Positions 27,422 to 35,521 of a stretch of 64,000 nt of DNA are shown piece by piece; positions within the stretch are counted from its first letter, which is position 1; every line of letters begins with the position of its first letter. A program made the position numbers and the translations under genes. The notes below the pieces were generated by a model. It saw only the letters and a program-made list of their open reading frames with translations, did no database searches and was not told where the DNA came from. The DNA lies in NCBI GenBank assembly GCA_036824045.1, contig DAITAZ010000016.1, positions 1-64,000 of the forward strand, given 5' to 3'. This DNA comes from DAITAZ01 sp036824045 (lineage in GTDB: Bacteria; Pseudomonadota; Gammaproteobacteria; Burkholderiales; Rhodocyclaceae).

Positions 27422-27937
27422 TCAGCGCCGGCGCTGGTAAGTGACATAGTCGTAGCGCAGCCCGTCCGGGCTTTGCTGGGGCTGGCGGGATGTTTCTTGC
27501 CATTCGTTTTTGCTCCACGCCGGGAAGTGGGTGTCGCCCGGGAAGTCGGCGTGGATTTCGGTCAGGAACAGGGCGTCCGCCTGGGGGAGTGCCTGGGCAT
27601 ACATCTGGGCGCCGCCGATCACAAACACCTGCGGATCGGCGGCCAGTGCCAGTTCAAGGGCAGCCGCCAGCGAACCGGACTGCTCGCAGCCAGGGGCGCG
27701 CCAGTTCGGGTCGCGGCTCACCACCACGTTGAGCCGGCCCGGGAGCGCGCGGCCGATGGATTCATAGGTTCTGCGTCCCATTACTACCGGGTGGCCCATG
27801 GTGACGGCCTTGAAGTGCTTGAGCTCCCCCGGGATGTGCCAGGGCATGGCGTTGTCACGGCCGATGATGCCGTTGGCGGCAACCGCCGCGATCAGGGCAA
27901 TCTGCCGGGGCGACTTGGGCGGTTCTGAGGCAGCCAT
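27422..27937 (-). CDS. folA: dihydrofolate reductase
   Basis: Reduces dihydrofolate to tetrahydrofolate with NADPH. The 171 residues show the N-terminal IAAVAANGIIGRDNAMPWHIPGE, holding the Trp-His/Pro substrate loop, then VMGRRTYESIGRALPGR and FVIGGAQMY for cofactor binding. It is far from thyA (53.2 kb), its usual neighbour in many bacteria. A minus-strand TATAAT at 27970-27975 should drive it, with a leader of about 25 bases. Confidence 0.97.
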   Translation of the reverse strand: MAASEPPKSPRQIALIAAVAANGIIGRDNAMPWHIPGELKHFKAVTMGHPVVMGRRTYESIGRALPGRLNVVVSRDPNWRAPGCEQSGSLAAALELALAADPQVFVIGGAQMYAQALPQADALFLTEIHADFPGDTHFPAWSKNEWQETSRQPQQSPDGLRYDYVTYQRRR

Positions 27938-27969
27938 GTCAGGGAAAGACTCCCGCTGGAAAACGCGGG

Positions 27970-27975
27970 ATTATA
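27970..27975 (-). promoter_or_regulatory. -10 box of folA promoter
   Basis: A perfect TATAAT on the minus strand, 33 bases before the folA ATG. The -35 is weak (TTCAAT-like, with a spacer near 19). Confidence 0.6.
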
Positions 27976-28143
27976 TAGTTCAGGGGTGACAGAAATTGAA
28001 TGAAAGAGGCGAAGACTTGCTCACTTTCATTGGCCAGAAGCCGGTTCACGCGCCACGGGTGTCGCTCTGCCGCAAGGTGGGGCGCCCGTGCAGCGGGGGC
28101 GAGGGCGCACTGTATTCCACCTATTGAAGGCGCTTGCACGACC

Positions 28144-29577
28144 TTGAAGCTCTACCCTCGCACGCTCTCCCAGTTCATCCTGCTGGGCTTTCTGCTGGTG
28201 GTTCTGCCGCTGGCGGTGGCGGTCGGCTATGCGCTGCTGCAGTTCGAAAACTTTGCCACCACCACGGCGGTGGCGGTGGATCGCGGCACGGCTGCGGCAC
28301 GGCTCGGGCGTCTGCTGACCGAGACGCTGACCGGCATGGAACGGAACATCCGCCAGTACCTGGTGGTGCCGGAGGCGGCACTGCTGGAGAACTACGGCCT
28401 GCGGCGGGCTGAACTGCGTCAGCAGTTGCGGGAGTTTTCCGGGCTGCTCTTGCCCTCCCAGCAAGCGGGGCTGCAGGAGGTCTTCCTGCGGGAAGAGCGT
28501 CTGCACGAGCGTTTGCGCCAGCAGGGGCCACGTCCGGACCGGGAACTGCTGGCCCACCTCAATGGCCTGGAACAGGCGATGGAAGACCTGATCGGGGTGG
28601 CGCGGGCCAATGTGGAGCACGACGTGGCAGCGTTGCAGGCATCTGCCCAGCGCGAGCGTGACCGATTGATGGGTTTGCTGCCGGCGGCGGTGCCGATTGC
28701 GGTCCTGATCGCATGGCTATTCCGCAGCCTGGTGGCCCGGCAGGTGGGGCGGATCGAAGCGGGGATACGGGAACTGGGCAGGGGGGATTACACCCACCCG
28801 ATTGTGGTGGGCGGCCCCAGTGACCTGGCCGCGCTGGGGCGGCAACTGGATTGGCTGCGGCAGCGCCTGGCCGAACTCGAGAACCGGCAGGGCCAGTTCA
28901 TGCGCCATGTTTCCCATGATCTCAAAACGCCCTTGACGGCGATTCGCGAGGGCGTCCAGTTACTCGGTGACAACGTTCCCGGCCCTTTGACGGAGCGGCA
29001 GAACCGGGTGGTCACCATCATCCGTGGCAACGTGGTCCGGCTGCAGGCCTTGATCGAGGCGCTGATCAATTACCAGAAGGCAAGTCAGGCACTGGCGGGC
29101 CTGGATCTGCAGCCGATCGAACTCAACGCAGTGTGTGCCCGGGTCATCGCCGAGAACCGTCTGGGGGCTGCGGCGCGGGAGGTCTGGCTGCAGGCGGACC
29201 TGCCGAAGGTGCCCATCTTGGGCGACGGAGAAAAGCTCAGGGTGGTGGTCGACAACCTGGTGACCAATGCACTGAAGTTTTCACCCAAGGGGGGAAGAGT
29301 CAGGATAGCATTGTCGTGTAACGACGACATTGCGGTGGTGGATGTGACCGATGAAGGCCAGGGGATCGCGCCTCACGAGCGTGGTCGGGTGTTCGAGCCA
29401 TTTTTCCGAGGCACGCGCCTGAGTGGCCCGAAAGTGGAAGGAAGCGGCCTTGGCTTGGCTATTGCCCAGGAATACGTGACGGCCCATGGTGGCAAGATCG
29501 AACTGGTGGACCGAGAGGAAGGCGGCGCGCACTTCAGGGTCACATTGCCGCGAACTGTGAATCGAGAGTTGGCATGA
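28144..29577 (+). CDS. glrK: GlrK/QseE-type sensor histidine kinase
   Basis: An inner-membrane kinase of a two-component system. From a TTG start at 28144 it has 477 residues: a first membrane helix (about 10-32), a periplasmic domain of about 150 residues, a second helix (about 180-203), a HAMP-type linker (RIEAGIRELGRGDYTHPI), the phospho-acceptor box MRHVSHDLKTPL with His258, an N box DNLVTNALKFSP and G boxes DEGQGI and GSGLGLAIA. The frame stays open to 28000, but TTG 28144 gives KLYPRTLSQFILLGF, as expected for the family. The stop overlaps the qseG-like ATG by four bases. Identification as GlrK rests on the three-gene order kinase-lipoprotein-sigma-54 regulator. Confidence 0.87.
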   Translation: MKLYPRTLSQFILLGFLLVVLPLAVAVGYALLQFENFATTTAVAVDRGTAAARLGRLLTETLTGMERNIRQYLVVPEAALLENYGLRRAELRQQLREFSGLLLPSQQAGLQEVFLREERLHERLRQQGPRPDRELLAHLNGLEQAMEDLIGVARANVEHDVAALQASAQRERDRLMGLLPAAVPIAVLIAWLFRSLVARQVGRIEAGIRELGRGDYTHPIVVGGPSDLAALGRQLDWLRQRLAELENRQGQFMRHVSHDLKTPLTAIREGVQLLGDNVPGPLTERQNRVVTIIRGNVVRLQALIEALINYQKASQALAGLDLQPIELNAVCARVIAENRLGAAAREVWLQADLPKVPILGDGEKLRVVVDNLVTNALKFSPKGGRVRIALSCNDDIAVVDVTDEGQGIAPHERGRVFEPFFRGTRLSGPKVEGSGLGLAIAQEYVTAHGGKIELVDREEGGAHFRVTLPRTVNRELA

Positions 29578-30200
29578 AAGCTGCTTTTCACCTCGTTGGT
29601 TGGTGCCTGAGCCTGGGGGTCCTGGCGGGCTGCGCGGTGACCGACACGGGCCGGCCGATGCCGGCCGGGCCGATCATCAGCAGTGACGGACGGGACGTGC
29701 TGGGCTACCTGTCCTACTTCCAGAGTCTGGTCGCCATGAGTAATGATGAGCTCAAACGTGAGCTCGCCTCGGCCACCATGGCCTACCACCGGGAGGCTTC
29801 CGAGAGCAATCGCCTGCGGCTGGCAACCATCCTCAGCCTGCCCGGTTCGCCCTATCGGGATGACGCCAAGGCCCTGAATCTGCTGGAACACAGCCAGGCG
29901 GCCCTGCAGCCTCTGGATAACGCCCGCCGCCAGTACATCACGCTGTTGCAGCGCATGGCGACCGAGCGGCTGCGGGTTGTGCGGGAAGAGCGGCGCAGCG
30001 ACAACTCGGCCCGGGATGCGCGGGACGAAGTGCGTCGTCTTGAGGGGGATGGCAAGCGGCTGGAAGCCGAAAACCGGCGTCTGGAAATCCAGTTGCGCGA
30101 CGAGCAGCGTCGGGCGGATGAGCTGCAGAAGAAGCTGGATGGCCTGTTGGCGGTAGAGCGGGAAATCAGTCGCCGGGCGCCGCAGAAACGGGCGCAGTGA
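29574..30200 (+). CDS. qseG: QseG-like outer-membrane lipoprotein
   Basis: A 208-residue lipoprotein. The signal peptide ends VLAGC, with Cys20 as the lipid anchor. The mature part is helical. It ends in a long charged coiled coil (about 130-195, RRLEGDGKRLEAENRRLEI) that is typical of YfhG/QseG proteins. In enterobacteria QseG is encoded between the kinase and regulator, and interacts with and activates the kinase. The same position and four-base overlap here support that role, although sequence similarity outside the coiled coil cannot be judged by eye. Confidence 0.75.
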   Translation: MKAAFHLVGWCLSLGVLAGCAVTDTGRPMPAGPIISSDGRDVLGYLSYFQSLVAMSNDELKRELASATMAYHREASESNRLRLATILSLPGSPYRDDAKALNLLEHSQAALQPLDNARRQYITLLQRMATERLRVVREERRSDNSARDARDEVRRLEGDGKRLEAENRRLEIQLRDEQRRADELQKKLDGLLAVEREISRRAPQKRAQ

Positions 30201-30268
30201 CTGCGGGGCGTCAGGCTTTTCGGCTCGGGCGTTCGGGGGGGACGCCACCATAACGCGGGGAACGAGTA

Positions 30269-31618
30269 ATGAACGAAGTGCTGGTGGAGCCGGAAATCCT
30301 CCTCGTTGATGACGATGTGGGTTTGCTACAGCTGATTTCCATGCGGCTCGCCTCGGCGGGATATCAGGTGACAACTGCCGAGTCGGCAGAGGAGGCGCTC
30401 GCTTGCCTGGCCGCCAGCCGCCCCGCCCTCGTCATCACGGACCTGCGCATGGCGGGCATGGACGGCATGCAGTTGTTCGACGAAATCCATGCACGCACCC
30501 CGACCCTGCCGGTCATCATCCTGACTGCCCACGGCACCATTCCGGATGCGGTGGATGCCACCCGGCGAGGTGTCTTTGGTTTCCTCACCAAGCCTTTTGA
30601 CAGCGTGCAACTGCTTACGCAGGTTGAGCAGGCGCTGCGTACCAGCGGTGCCATCCATGAGCAGCGGGCCCCCGCATGGGCTGCCCATATCGTGACCCGC
30701 AGCCAGAGCATGCTGGAAGTGCTGCGCCAGGCGGAACTGGTGGCGGCGTCCGACGCTTCGGTGTTGATCCATGGCGCCAGCGGGACCGGCAAGGAGCTGC
30801 TGGCCCGCGCCATCCATCAGGCCAGCCCGCGTTCCAACATGCCATTTCTGGCGATCAATTGCGCGGCGATCCCCGAACATCTGTTGGAATCCGAGTTGTT
30901 CGGCCATGTGAAAGGGGCGTTTTCCGGCGCGGTGGTGTCCCACAAGGGGTTGTTCCAGGCGGCCGATGGCGGCACCTTGTTCCTGGACGAGATTGGAGAC
31001 ATGCCCCTCGCCCTTCAGCCCAAGCTGCTGCGCGCGCTGCAGGAGCGTCGGGTGCGGCCGGTCGGGGCGACGCAGGACGTGCCGGTGGATGTCCGCATCA
31101 TCTCTGCCACCCATCAGGACCTGGAAGCCCGGATGACCGAAGGGGCGATGCGGGAAGATCTTTATTACCGCCTCAACGTGGTGCCGCTGACCTTGCCCGC
31201 CCTGGCGGATCGGCGGGAAGACATCCCCGTGCTAGCTTCCCATTTCCTGGCGCGTCTGGCTGAGCGCTACAGCAAACCCGTGCAATCGTTCGCGCCCGAG
31301 GCCATGGAGTTGCTGCTCAATGCAGCGTGGCCGGGGAATGTGCGTCAACTGTTGAATGTGGTGGAGCAGGCGGTGGCGCTCTCGACCACGCCGGTGATTT
31401 CCCGGGCGCTGGTACAGCAGGCCCTGCGGGAAGATGCCCAGTCCTTCCTTTCTTTTGAGGACGCACGCCGGAATTTCGAGCGTGAGTATCTGGTCAGGCT
31501 GATGAAGACGGCGGGCGGTAACGTGAGCCTTGCCGCACGGCTCGCCAACCGTAACCGGACCGAGTTCTACAAGCTGTTGCAGCGCCACAGCATTTCTCCC
31601 GGAACCTTCAAGGTTTGA
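30269..31618 (+). CDS. glrR: GlrR/QseF-type sigma-54 response regulator
   Basis: A transcription activator of 449 residues. The receiver domain has acidic residues at 14-16 and phospho-Asp58 in VITDLRMAGMDG. The AAA+ domain has the P-loop GASGTGKE near 169, the sigma-54 loop as GAFSGA (216-221, Ser in place of the usual Thr) and Walker B GGTLFLDEIGDM. A Fis-type HTH follows at the end (GGNVSLAARLANRNRTEFYKLL). It is the last gene of the glrK-qseG operon. A strong terminator follows, and then a sigma-54 promoter-like site, the obvious nearby target. Confidence 0.92.
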   Translation: MNEVLVEPEILLVDDDVGLLQLISMRLASAGYQVTTAESAEEALACLAASRPALVITDLRMAGMDGMQLFDEIHARTPTLPVIILTAHGTIPDAVDATRRGVFGFLTKPFDSVQLLTQVEQALRTSGAIHEQRAPAWAAHIVTRSQSMLEVLRQAELVAASDASVLIHGASGTGKELLARAIHQASPRSNMPFLAINCAAIPEHLLESELFGHVKGAFSGAVVSHKGLFQAADGGTLFLDEIGDMPLALQPKLLRALQERRVRPVGATQDVPVDVRIISATHQDLEARMTEGAMREDLYYRLNVVPLTLPALADRREDIPVLASHFLARLAERYSKPVQSFAPEAMELLLNAAWPGNVRQLLNVVEQAVALSTTPVISRALVQQALREDAQSFLSFEDARRNFEREYLVRLMKTAGGNVSLAARLANRNRTEFYKLLQRHSISPGTFKV

Positions 31619-31637
31619 CGGGAAAGTCGGAAAGTGG

Positions 31638-31678
31638 GCGGCTGTCTCTCCTGGGAGACAGCCGCTTTTTATTTTTAT
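31638..31678 (+). terminator. rho-independent terminator of glrK-qseG-glrR
   Basis: A perfect 11-base stem GCGGCTGTCTC/GAGACAGCCGC (31638-31648 with 31655-31665) is followed by TTTTTATTTTTATT. It is one of the strongest terminators in the window. Confidence 0.95.
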
Positions 31679-31708
31679 TCAATGAGTTGCTTGTTTGTCG
31701 GCATGTAG

Positions 31709-31726
31709 TGTCGTCAATTTGCGACG
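31709..31726 (+). promoter_or_regulatory. possible GlrR-binding site
   Basis: TGTC (31709-31712), ten bases, then GACG (31723-31726). Enterobacterial GlrR binds TGTC-N10-GACA, so this is one mismatch away. It lies about 75 bases upstream of the -24 element of the sigma-54 site, in the usual enhancer range. Only one such site was found, so the call is tentative. Confidence 0.4.
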
Positions 31727-31799
31727 ATTGCTGCGCCGCGAGACCGGGGGCCGGGTCGCAATGACCGGTAAACATTGGCTTTTTGGCTGGCAAAGTGAC

Positions 31800-31814
31800 T
31801 GGCATGCAATCTGC
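31800..31814 (+). promoter_or_regulatory. sigma-54 (-24/-12) promoter
   Basis: TGGCATG-CAAT-CTGC matches the consensus TGGCACG-N4-TTGC at all but two positions, with GG (31801-31802) and GC (31813-31814) at the exact required spacing. No protein gene follows on this strand before glgB at 48.7 kb apart from the unrelated 40.6-45.4 kb module. The expected transcript would start near 31825. It sits just after a sigma-54 activator gene. Confidence 0.65.
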
Positions 31815-31824
31815 TAATACCTAT

Positions 31825-32254
31825 TGTCCCCCTCGGCTCGCAGGGAGAGTGCGCTGGGCGGATCGGCGACAAGCCATGCATGCGGGAGTACAAATATTGT
31901 GCCTCCGGGTGAGCCCGCCAAGCAGAGCGGGGGCGGAGGCGTCGCAGATGCTCGAGGCAGGTGCTGGTCTACCTGACCATCGAGTAATTGGAACATCGAC
32001 GCAGGATGATTGCTCCGGGTGAAGGTCAGCCCGCGTCCGGAGCGACGGCTGCCGATGACTGCCTGTCGGTGAGACCGGCTCCGGCGCACTCTCCCAGCGA
32101 GCCATTTTCCGTTGCACCGCTGCCCGTGTGGGGCGGCAATGGCACGCTGCCGCCGCCCTGGCGGCGGCGGGGATCCGATTACTACCGAAGGGCTGACTCG
32201 TTTGTCGGCTCGGGCGACGGCGCAGACTGATCCCCTCTGCGTCGTCTTTTTTTT
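31825..32254 (+). ncRNA. candidate sigma-54-dependent regulatory RNA
   Basis: Inferred RNA of about 430 bases, running from the predicted sigma-54 start to a rightward intrinsic terminator. Hairpin A (31901-31940) has a 7-base outer stem GCCTCCG/CGGAGGC and an inner stem CCCGC/GCGGG. Hairpin B (32012-32043) has GCTCCGG/CCGGAGC. The two share CTCCGGGTGA and AGCCCGC in the same order, about 110 bases apart. A smaller stem TGGTC/GACCA (31965-31979) lies between. The last 70 bases are antisense to the 3' end of glgA. In enterobacteria GlrR and sigma-54 drive the small RNA GlmY, so an RNA target is plausible. I do not recognise a known RNA family, and expression is unproven. Confidence 0.5.
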
Positions 32255-33741
32255 GCCCCCTTGCCGCCTTCTCCAGCCAGCAACAGTGTCTGATACAGCG
32301 CCAAGTACTGGCGTGCGGAAGTCCGCCAGCCGAAGTCGAGCTTCATTCCGTTGAGCTGCATCTCGCGCCAGAGCGCTCGGTTGCGCCAGACGCCCAAGGC
32401 GCGACGAAGGGCGCCGAGCAGCGCTTCCGACGTGGCGTCGCGGAAGCTGAACCCGTTAGCATCGCCCGCTTCGGCCGCGCCAGCGGGGAGGTTGCGAACC
32501 GTGTCGGCCAGACCTCCGGTGGCACGCACCAGCGGCAAGGTACCGTAGCGCAGGCTGTACATCTGGTTGAGCCCGCAGGGCTCGAAGCGCGAGGGCATGG
32601 CAAAGATGTCGGCCCCGGCCTCGATCTGGTGGGCCAGGGCTTCGTCGTAGCCGATGTACACGCCGACCCGTCCCGGGTGGCGGTTGGCCAGGTCGCGGAA
32701 AGCGTCCTGCAGCCAGGGGTCGCCGGTTCCCAGCACTGCGAACTGGGCGCCTTCGCCTACCACCGTGTCGGCTACTGCCAGCAGGAGGTCCAGCCCTTTT
32801 TGATGGGTGAGGCGGCTGACGCAGCCCACCAGGGGGGATGACGGCTCGGGCATCAGTTCGAACTTCTGCTGCAGCGCCAGCTTGTTTTCGGCCTTCAGGT
32901 CCAGCGAGCGGGCGTTGTACTTGCGCGCAAGCAGGGGGTCCCGTGCCGGGTCCCACACCTTTTTGTCGATGCCGTTGAGAATGCCGGTAAGGTCATTGGC
33001 GCGAAAGCGCAACAGGCCGTCCAGGCCGTACCCCAACTCGTGGCTTTGCACTTCCCGGGCGTAGGTGGGGCTCACCGTGGTCAGTTGCTCGGAAAGTTGC
33101 AGCCCGGCCTTGAGGTAGGAAATGTTGCCGAAGTACTCCACCCCATCCCAGGCAAAGGCGTGGTTGGGCAGGGCAATGGCGCCCAGGATGTCGGGCGCGA
33201 ATACGCCCTGGTAGGCCAGGTTGTGGATGGTCATCACCGTCGGCGCGCCGTTGCCGCCCAGCAGGTAGCGGCGGTAGGCGGGCGCGAGGCCGGTCTGCCA
33301 GTCGTTGCAGTGCAGAACCTGGGGCGGGTGTTCCAGCGGCCCGGCATCGCTGGCCAGCCAGGCCGCCGCATAGGAGAGCAGGGCGAAGCGCTGGGCGTTG
33401 TCGGGCCAGTCTGCGCCGCTGGCATCCTGGTAAGGGCCACCGGGGCGTGTGAAGTAGGGCGAGCAATGCAGGAGGTACATGCGCACGCCGTCCTCCCGCT
33501 CCACCATCCAGATGTCGCCGCTGTGCAAATTGCCGCCCGGGCTGGGCATGTGGGCGACGAAGGTCTGGTTGGGATAGGCGCGGATGATCGCGGGGTAGGC
33601 CGGGACCAGCACGCTCACCTCCATGCCCATTTGGGCCAGGGCAGGCGGGAGGGCGCCGGCGACGTCGCCAAGCCCTCCGGTCTTGACCCAGGGGGCGATT
33701 TCGGCAGTAGCAAAGAGGATGCGCAGAGAGTCGTTTTTCAC
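32182..33741 (-). CDS. glgA: glycogen synthase (ADP-glucose type)
   Basis: Adds glucose from ADP-glucose to growing alpha-1,4-glucan. The 519 residues form a GT5 protein. The N-terminal KTGGLGDV has the ADP-glucose-binding Lys20, and the C-terminal lobe contains PSRFEPCGLNQMYSLRYGTLPLVRATGGLADTV, of which EPCGLNQ is the catalytic EX7E region. The protein is some 30 residues longer than usual. Its last 25 or so residues (KKRRRRGDQSAPSPEPTNE) are encoded by the antisense strand of a rightward terminator, so this basic, low-complexity tail is probably not functional. It is the last of the leftward group pgi-glgA, 64 bases after pgi. Confidence 0.96.
   Translation of the reverse strand: MKNDSLRILFATAEIAPWVKTGGLGDVAGALPPALAQMGMEVSVLVPAYPAIIRAYPNQTFVAHMPSPGGNLHSGDIWMVEREDGVRMYLLHCSPYFTRPGGPYQDASGADWPDNAQRFALLSYAAAWLASDAGPLEHPPQVLHCNDWQTGLAPAYRRYLLGGNGAPTVMTIHNLAYQGVFAPDILGAIALPNHAFAWDGVEYFGNISYLKAGLQLSEQLTTVSPTYAREVQSHELGYGLDGLLRFRANDLTGILNGIDKKVWDPARDPLLARKYNARSLDLKAENKLALQQKFELMPEPSSPLVGCVSRLTHQKGLDLLLAVADTVVGEGAQFAVLGTGDPWLQDAFRDLANRHPGRVGVYIGYDEALAHQIEAGADIFAMPSRFEPCGLNQMYSLRYGTLPLVRATGGLADTVRNLPAGAAEAGDANGFSFRDATSEALLGALRRALGVWRNRALWREMQLNGMKLDFGWRTSARQYLALYQTLLLAGEGGKGAKKRRRRGDQSAPSPEPTNESALR
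32216..32254 (+). terminator. rightward intrinsic terminator inside the glgA 3' end
   Basis: A 10-base stem (32216-32225 with 32237-32246, one G-U pair) has an 11-base loop and is followed by eight T. It is oriented rightward, opposite to glgA, so it cannot be glgA's own terminator. It marks the end of a rightward transcript from the glrR/glgA gap. Confidence 0.85.
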
Positions 33742-33805
33742 GATGGGGGTGGTGTATCAGGGTTGAGCGAGCGGCCCCGCGGGTCGCGGGGCCTCCGAGC
33801 CGGGG

Positions 33806-35467
33806 CTAGTGGCCCTGGCGCATCTTGTGGATCCGGGCGAGCAGGCCGGCTGTGGAGCAATCTCCCGCGCCGTCTGCGGTGCCACGTTCCAGCAGCGGCA
33901 GGAGGCCGGCGGCAAGTTGCTTGCCGTATTCCACGCCCCACTGGTCAAAGGGGTTCAGGCCCCAGATCACGCCCTGCACAAAGACCTTGTGCTCGTACAG
34001 GGCCACCAGCCGTCCGAGCTGGCGGGGGTCCAGTTGGGGAAGCAGCAGGGTGCTGCTGGGCTGATTGCCCGGGAAGACCTTGTGCGGCAGCAGCAGCGCA
34101 AGGGTGGCGGCATCCAGGCCGGCCGCCTGCATCTCGGCGCGGGCTTCGTCTGCGGTCTTGCCCTTCATCATGGCCGCGCTTTGCGCCAGACAGTTGGCGA
34201 GCAACTTGTCGTGATGGCCGGGGACCGGAAAGTCGGGCCGGGCGCTGGCGATGAAATCGCACGGGATCAAGGCGCCGCCCTGGTGCAACAACTGGTGGAA
34301 GGAATGCTGGCCATTGGTGCCGGCTTCGCCCCACAGCACCGGGCAGGTGGGGGCGCCAACGGGGGCGCCATCCCGGTCGATGGCTTTGCCGTTGCTCTCC
34401 ATTTCAAGCTGTTGCAGATAGGCGGGGAGCAGGCTCAAGGATTGGCTGTAGGGCAGCACCGCCAGGCTTGCCGCGCCGAGGAAGTCCGTGTTCCAGATCC
34501 CCAGCAGGGCCATCAGTACCGGCATGTTGGCCTCCAGCGGCGCCGTGCGGAAATGCTCGTCCATGGCGTGGGCGCCGGCCAGCAGCGCGCCAAAACCTTC
34601 CGCTCCCAGGGCCAGCATGACCGGCAGGCCGACCGCCGACCACATGGAGTAGCGTCCGCCCACCCAGTCCCAGAAACCGAAGACATTGGCGGGATCAATG
34701 CCGAACTGCCCGGTGGCCGCCAGATTGGTGGACACCGCCACGAAATGGCGGGCCAGCATGGCTTCGTCGTGCCCGGCCGCGCGGGCGGCAGCAAGCACCC
34801 AGGCACGGGCCGTCTGGGCATTGGCCAGGGTTTCCTGCGTGGTAAAGGTCTTGCTGGCGACAATGAACAGGGTGCGAGCCGGGTCACAGCGCTTGAGGGT
34901 GGCTGCGATGTGGGCGCCATCCACGTTGGATACGAAATGGAATTCCAGCTCGGGGTGCCCATGGGCCTGCAGCGCCTGCACGGCCATCTTGGGCCCCAGA
35001 TCGGAGCCGCCGATGCCGATGTTCACGATGTGCCGCACCGGTGAGCCGTTCATCCCCAGCCACTGGCCGCTGCGGACGCGTTCGCAGAAAGCGCCCATGC
35101 GCCGGAGCACGTCGTGCACCTCCGGCAACACGTCTTTCCCTGCGGCGAGAATCGGTTCCGGGCCTGGGGCACGCAGCGCCGTGTGCAGCACGGCCCGTCC
35201 TTCGGTGTGGTTGATGGCTTCGCCACCGAACATGCGGGCCCGCCAGCCTTCCACATCCCGGGCTCGGGCCAGGTCGAACAGCCGCGGGAGTGTGTCGGGG
35301 ACGATCCTTTGCTTGGAGTAATCGAAGAGCAGGCCATCCACTTCGAGGCTGAAGCGGGCAAAGCGCCCGGGGTCGGCCTCGAACAATTGGCGCAGATGGG
35401 TGGGAGCGAGTTCGCTGGCGTGGGCCTGAAGCGCCTGCCAGGCAGGGAGGGCGGTGAGCGGGTTCAT
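33806..35467 (-). CDS. pgi: glucose-6-phosphate isomerase
   Basis: Interconverts glucose-6-phosphate and fructose-6-phosphate. The 553 residues are the full bacterial length. Substrate and catalytic signatures are NIGIGGSDLGPKM, VASKTFTTQET, WDWVGGRYSMWSAVGL and GTNGQHSFHQLLHQG. The latter contains the catalytic Glu/His environment. It lies between glgP (54-base gap) and glgA, all leftward. This links the glycogen genes to central metabolism. A GC-rich hairpin at 33773-33793 follows, without a T-tract. Confidence 0.98.
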   Translation of the reverse strand: MNPLTALPAWQALQAHASELAPTHLRQLFEADPGRFARFSLEVDGLLFDYSKQRIVPDTLPRLFDLARARDVEGWRARMFGGEAINHTEGRAVLHTALRAPGPEPILAAGKDVLPEVHDVLRRMGAFCERVRSGQWLGMNGSPVRHIVNIGIGGSDLGPKMAVQALQAHGHPELEFHFVSNVDGAHIAATLKRCDPARTLFIVASKTFTTQETLANAQTARAWVLAAARAAGHDEAMLARHFVAVSTNLAATGQFGIDPANVFGFWDWVGGRYSMWSAVGLPVMLALGAEGFGALLAGAHAMDEHFRTAPLEANMPVLMALLGIWNTDFLGAASLAVLPYSQSLSLLPAYLQQLEMESNGKAIDRDGAPVGAPTCPVLWGEAGTNGQHSFHQLLHQGGALIPCDFIASARPDFPVPGHHDKLLANCLAQSAAMMKGKTADEARAEMQAAGLDAATLALLLPHKVFPGNQPSSTLLLPQLDPRQLGRLVALYEHKVFVQGVIWGLNPFDQWGVEYGKQLAAGLLPLLERGTADGAGDCSTAGLLARIHKMRQGH

Positions 35468-35521
35468 GGCAGCAGGGCAGCACGGGCGCCGGGCAGCAGG
35501 ACGCCGCCCGGCGGGAAAGGG

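Larger units (their letters stand above)
31619..32181. other. 563-base gene-less region between glrR and glgA
   Basis: It holds, in order, the glrR terminator, a TGTC-N10-GACG site, a sigma-54 promoter-like site at 31800-31814, several strong hairpins, and the lead-in to a rightward intrinsic terminator that lies inside the 3' end of glgA. Open frames are present on both strands but have no ribosome site or protein-like composition. I interpret most of it as a non-coding transcription unit. Confidence 0.6.

Noticed and set aside
31783..32022. A 79-residue rightward open frame in the glrR/glgA gap
   Set aside because: No ribosome site, atypical composition, and the sequence is better explained by RNA hairpins. 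A peptide-coding RNA cannot be fully excluded.
31825..32254. Cobalamin riboswitch, RNase P RNA, tmRNA or 6S RNA
   Set aside because: None of the conserved core sequences of these RNAs is present. CsrB/RsmZ-type decoy RNA was also considered, but GGA motifs are not more common than expected for this base composition.
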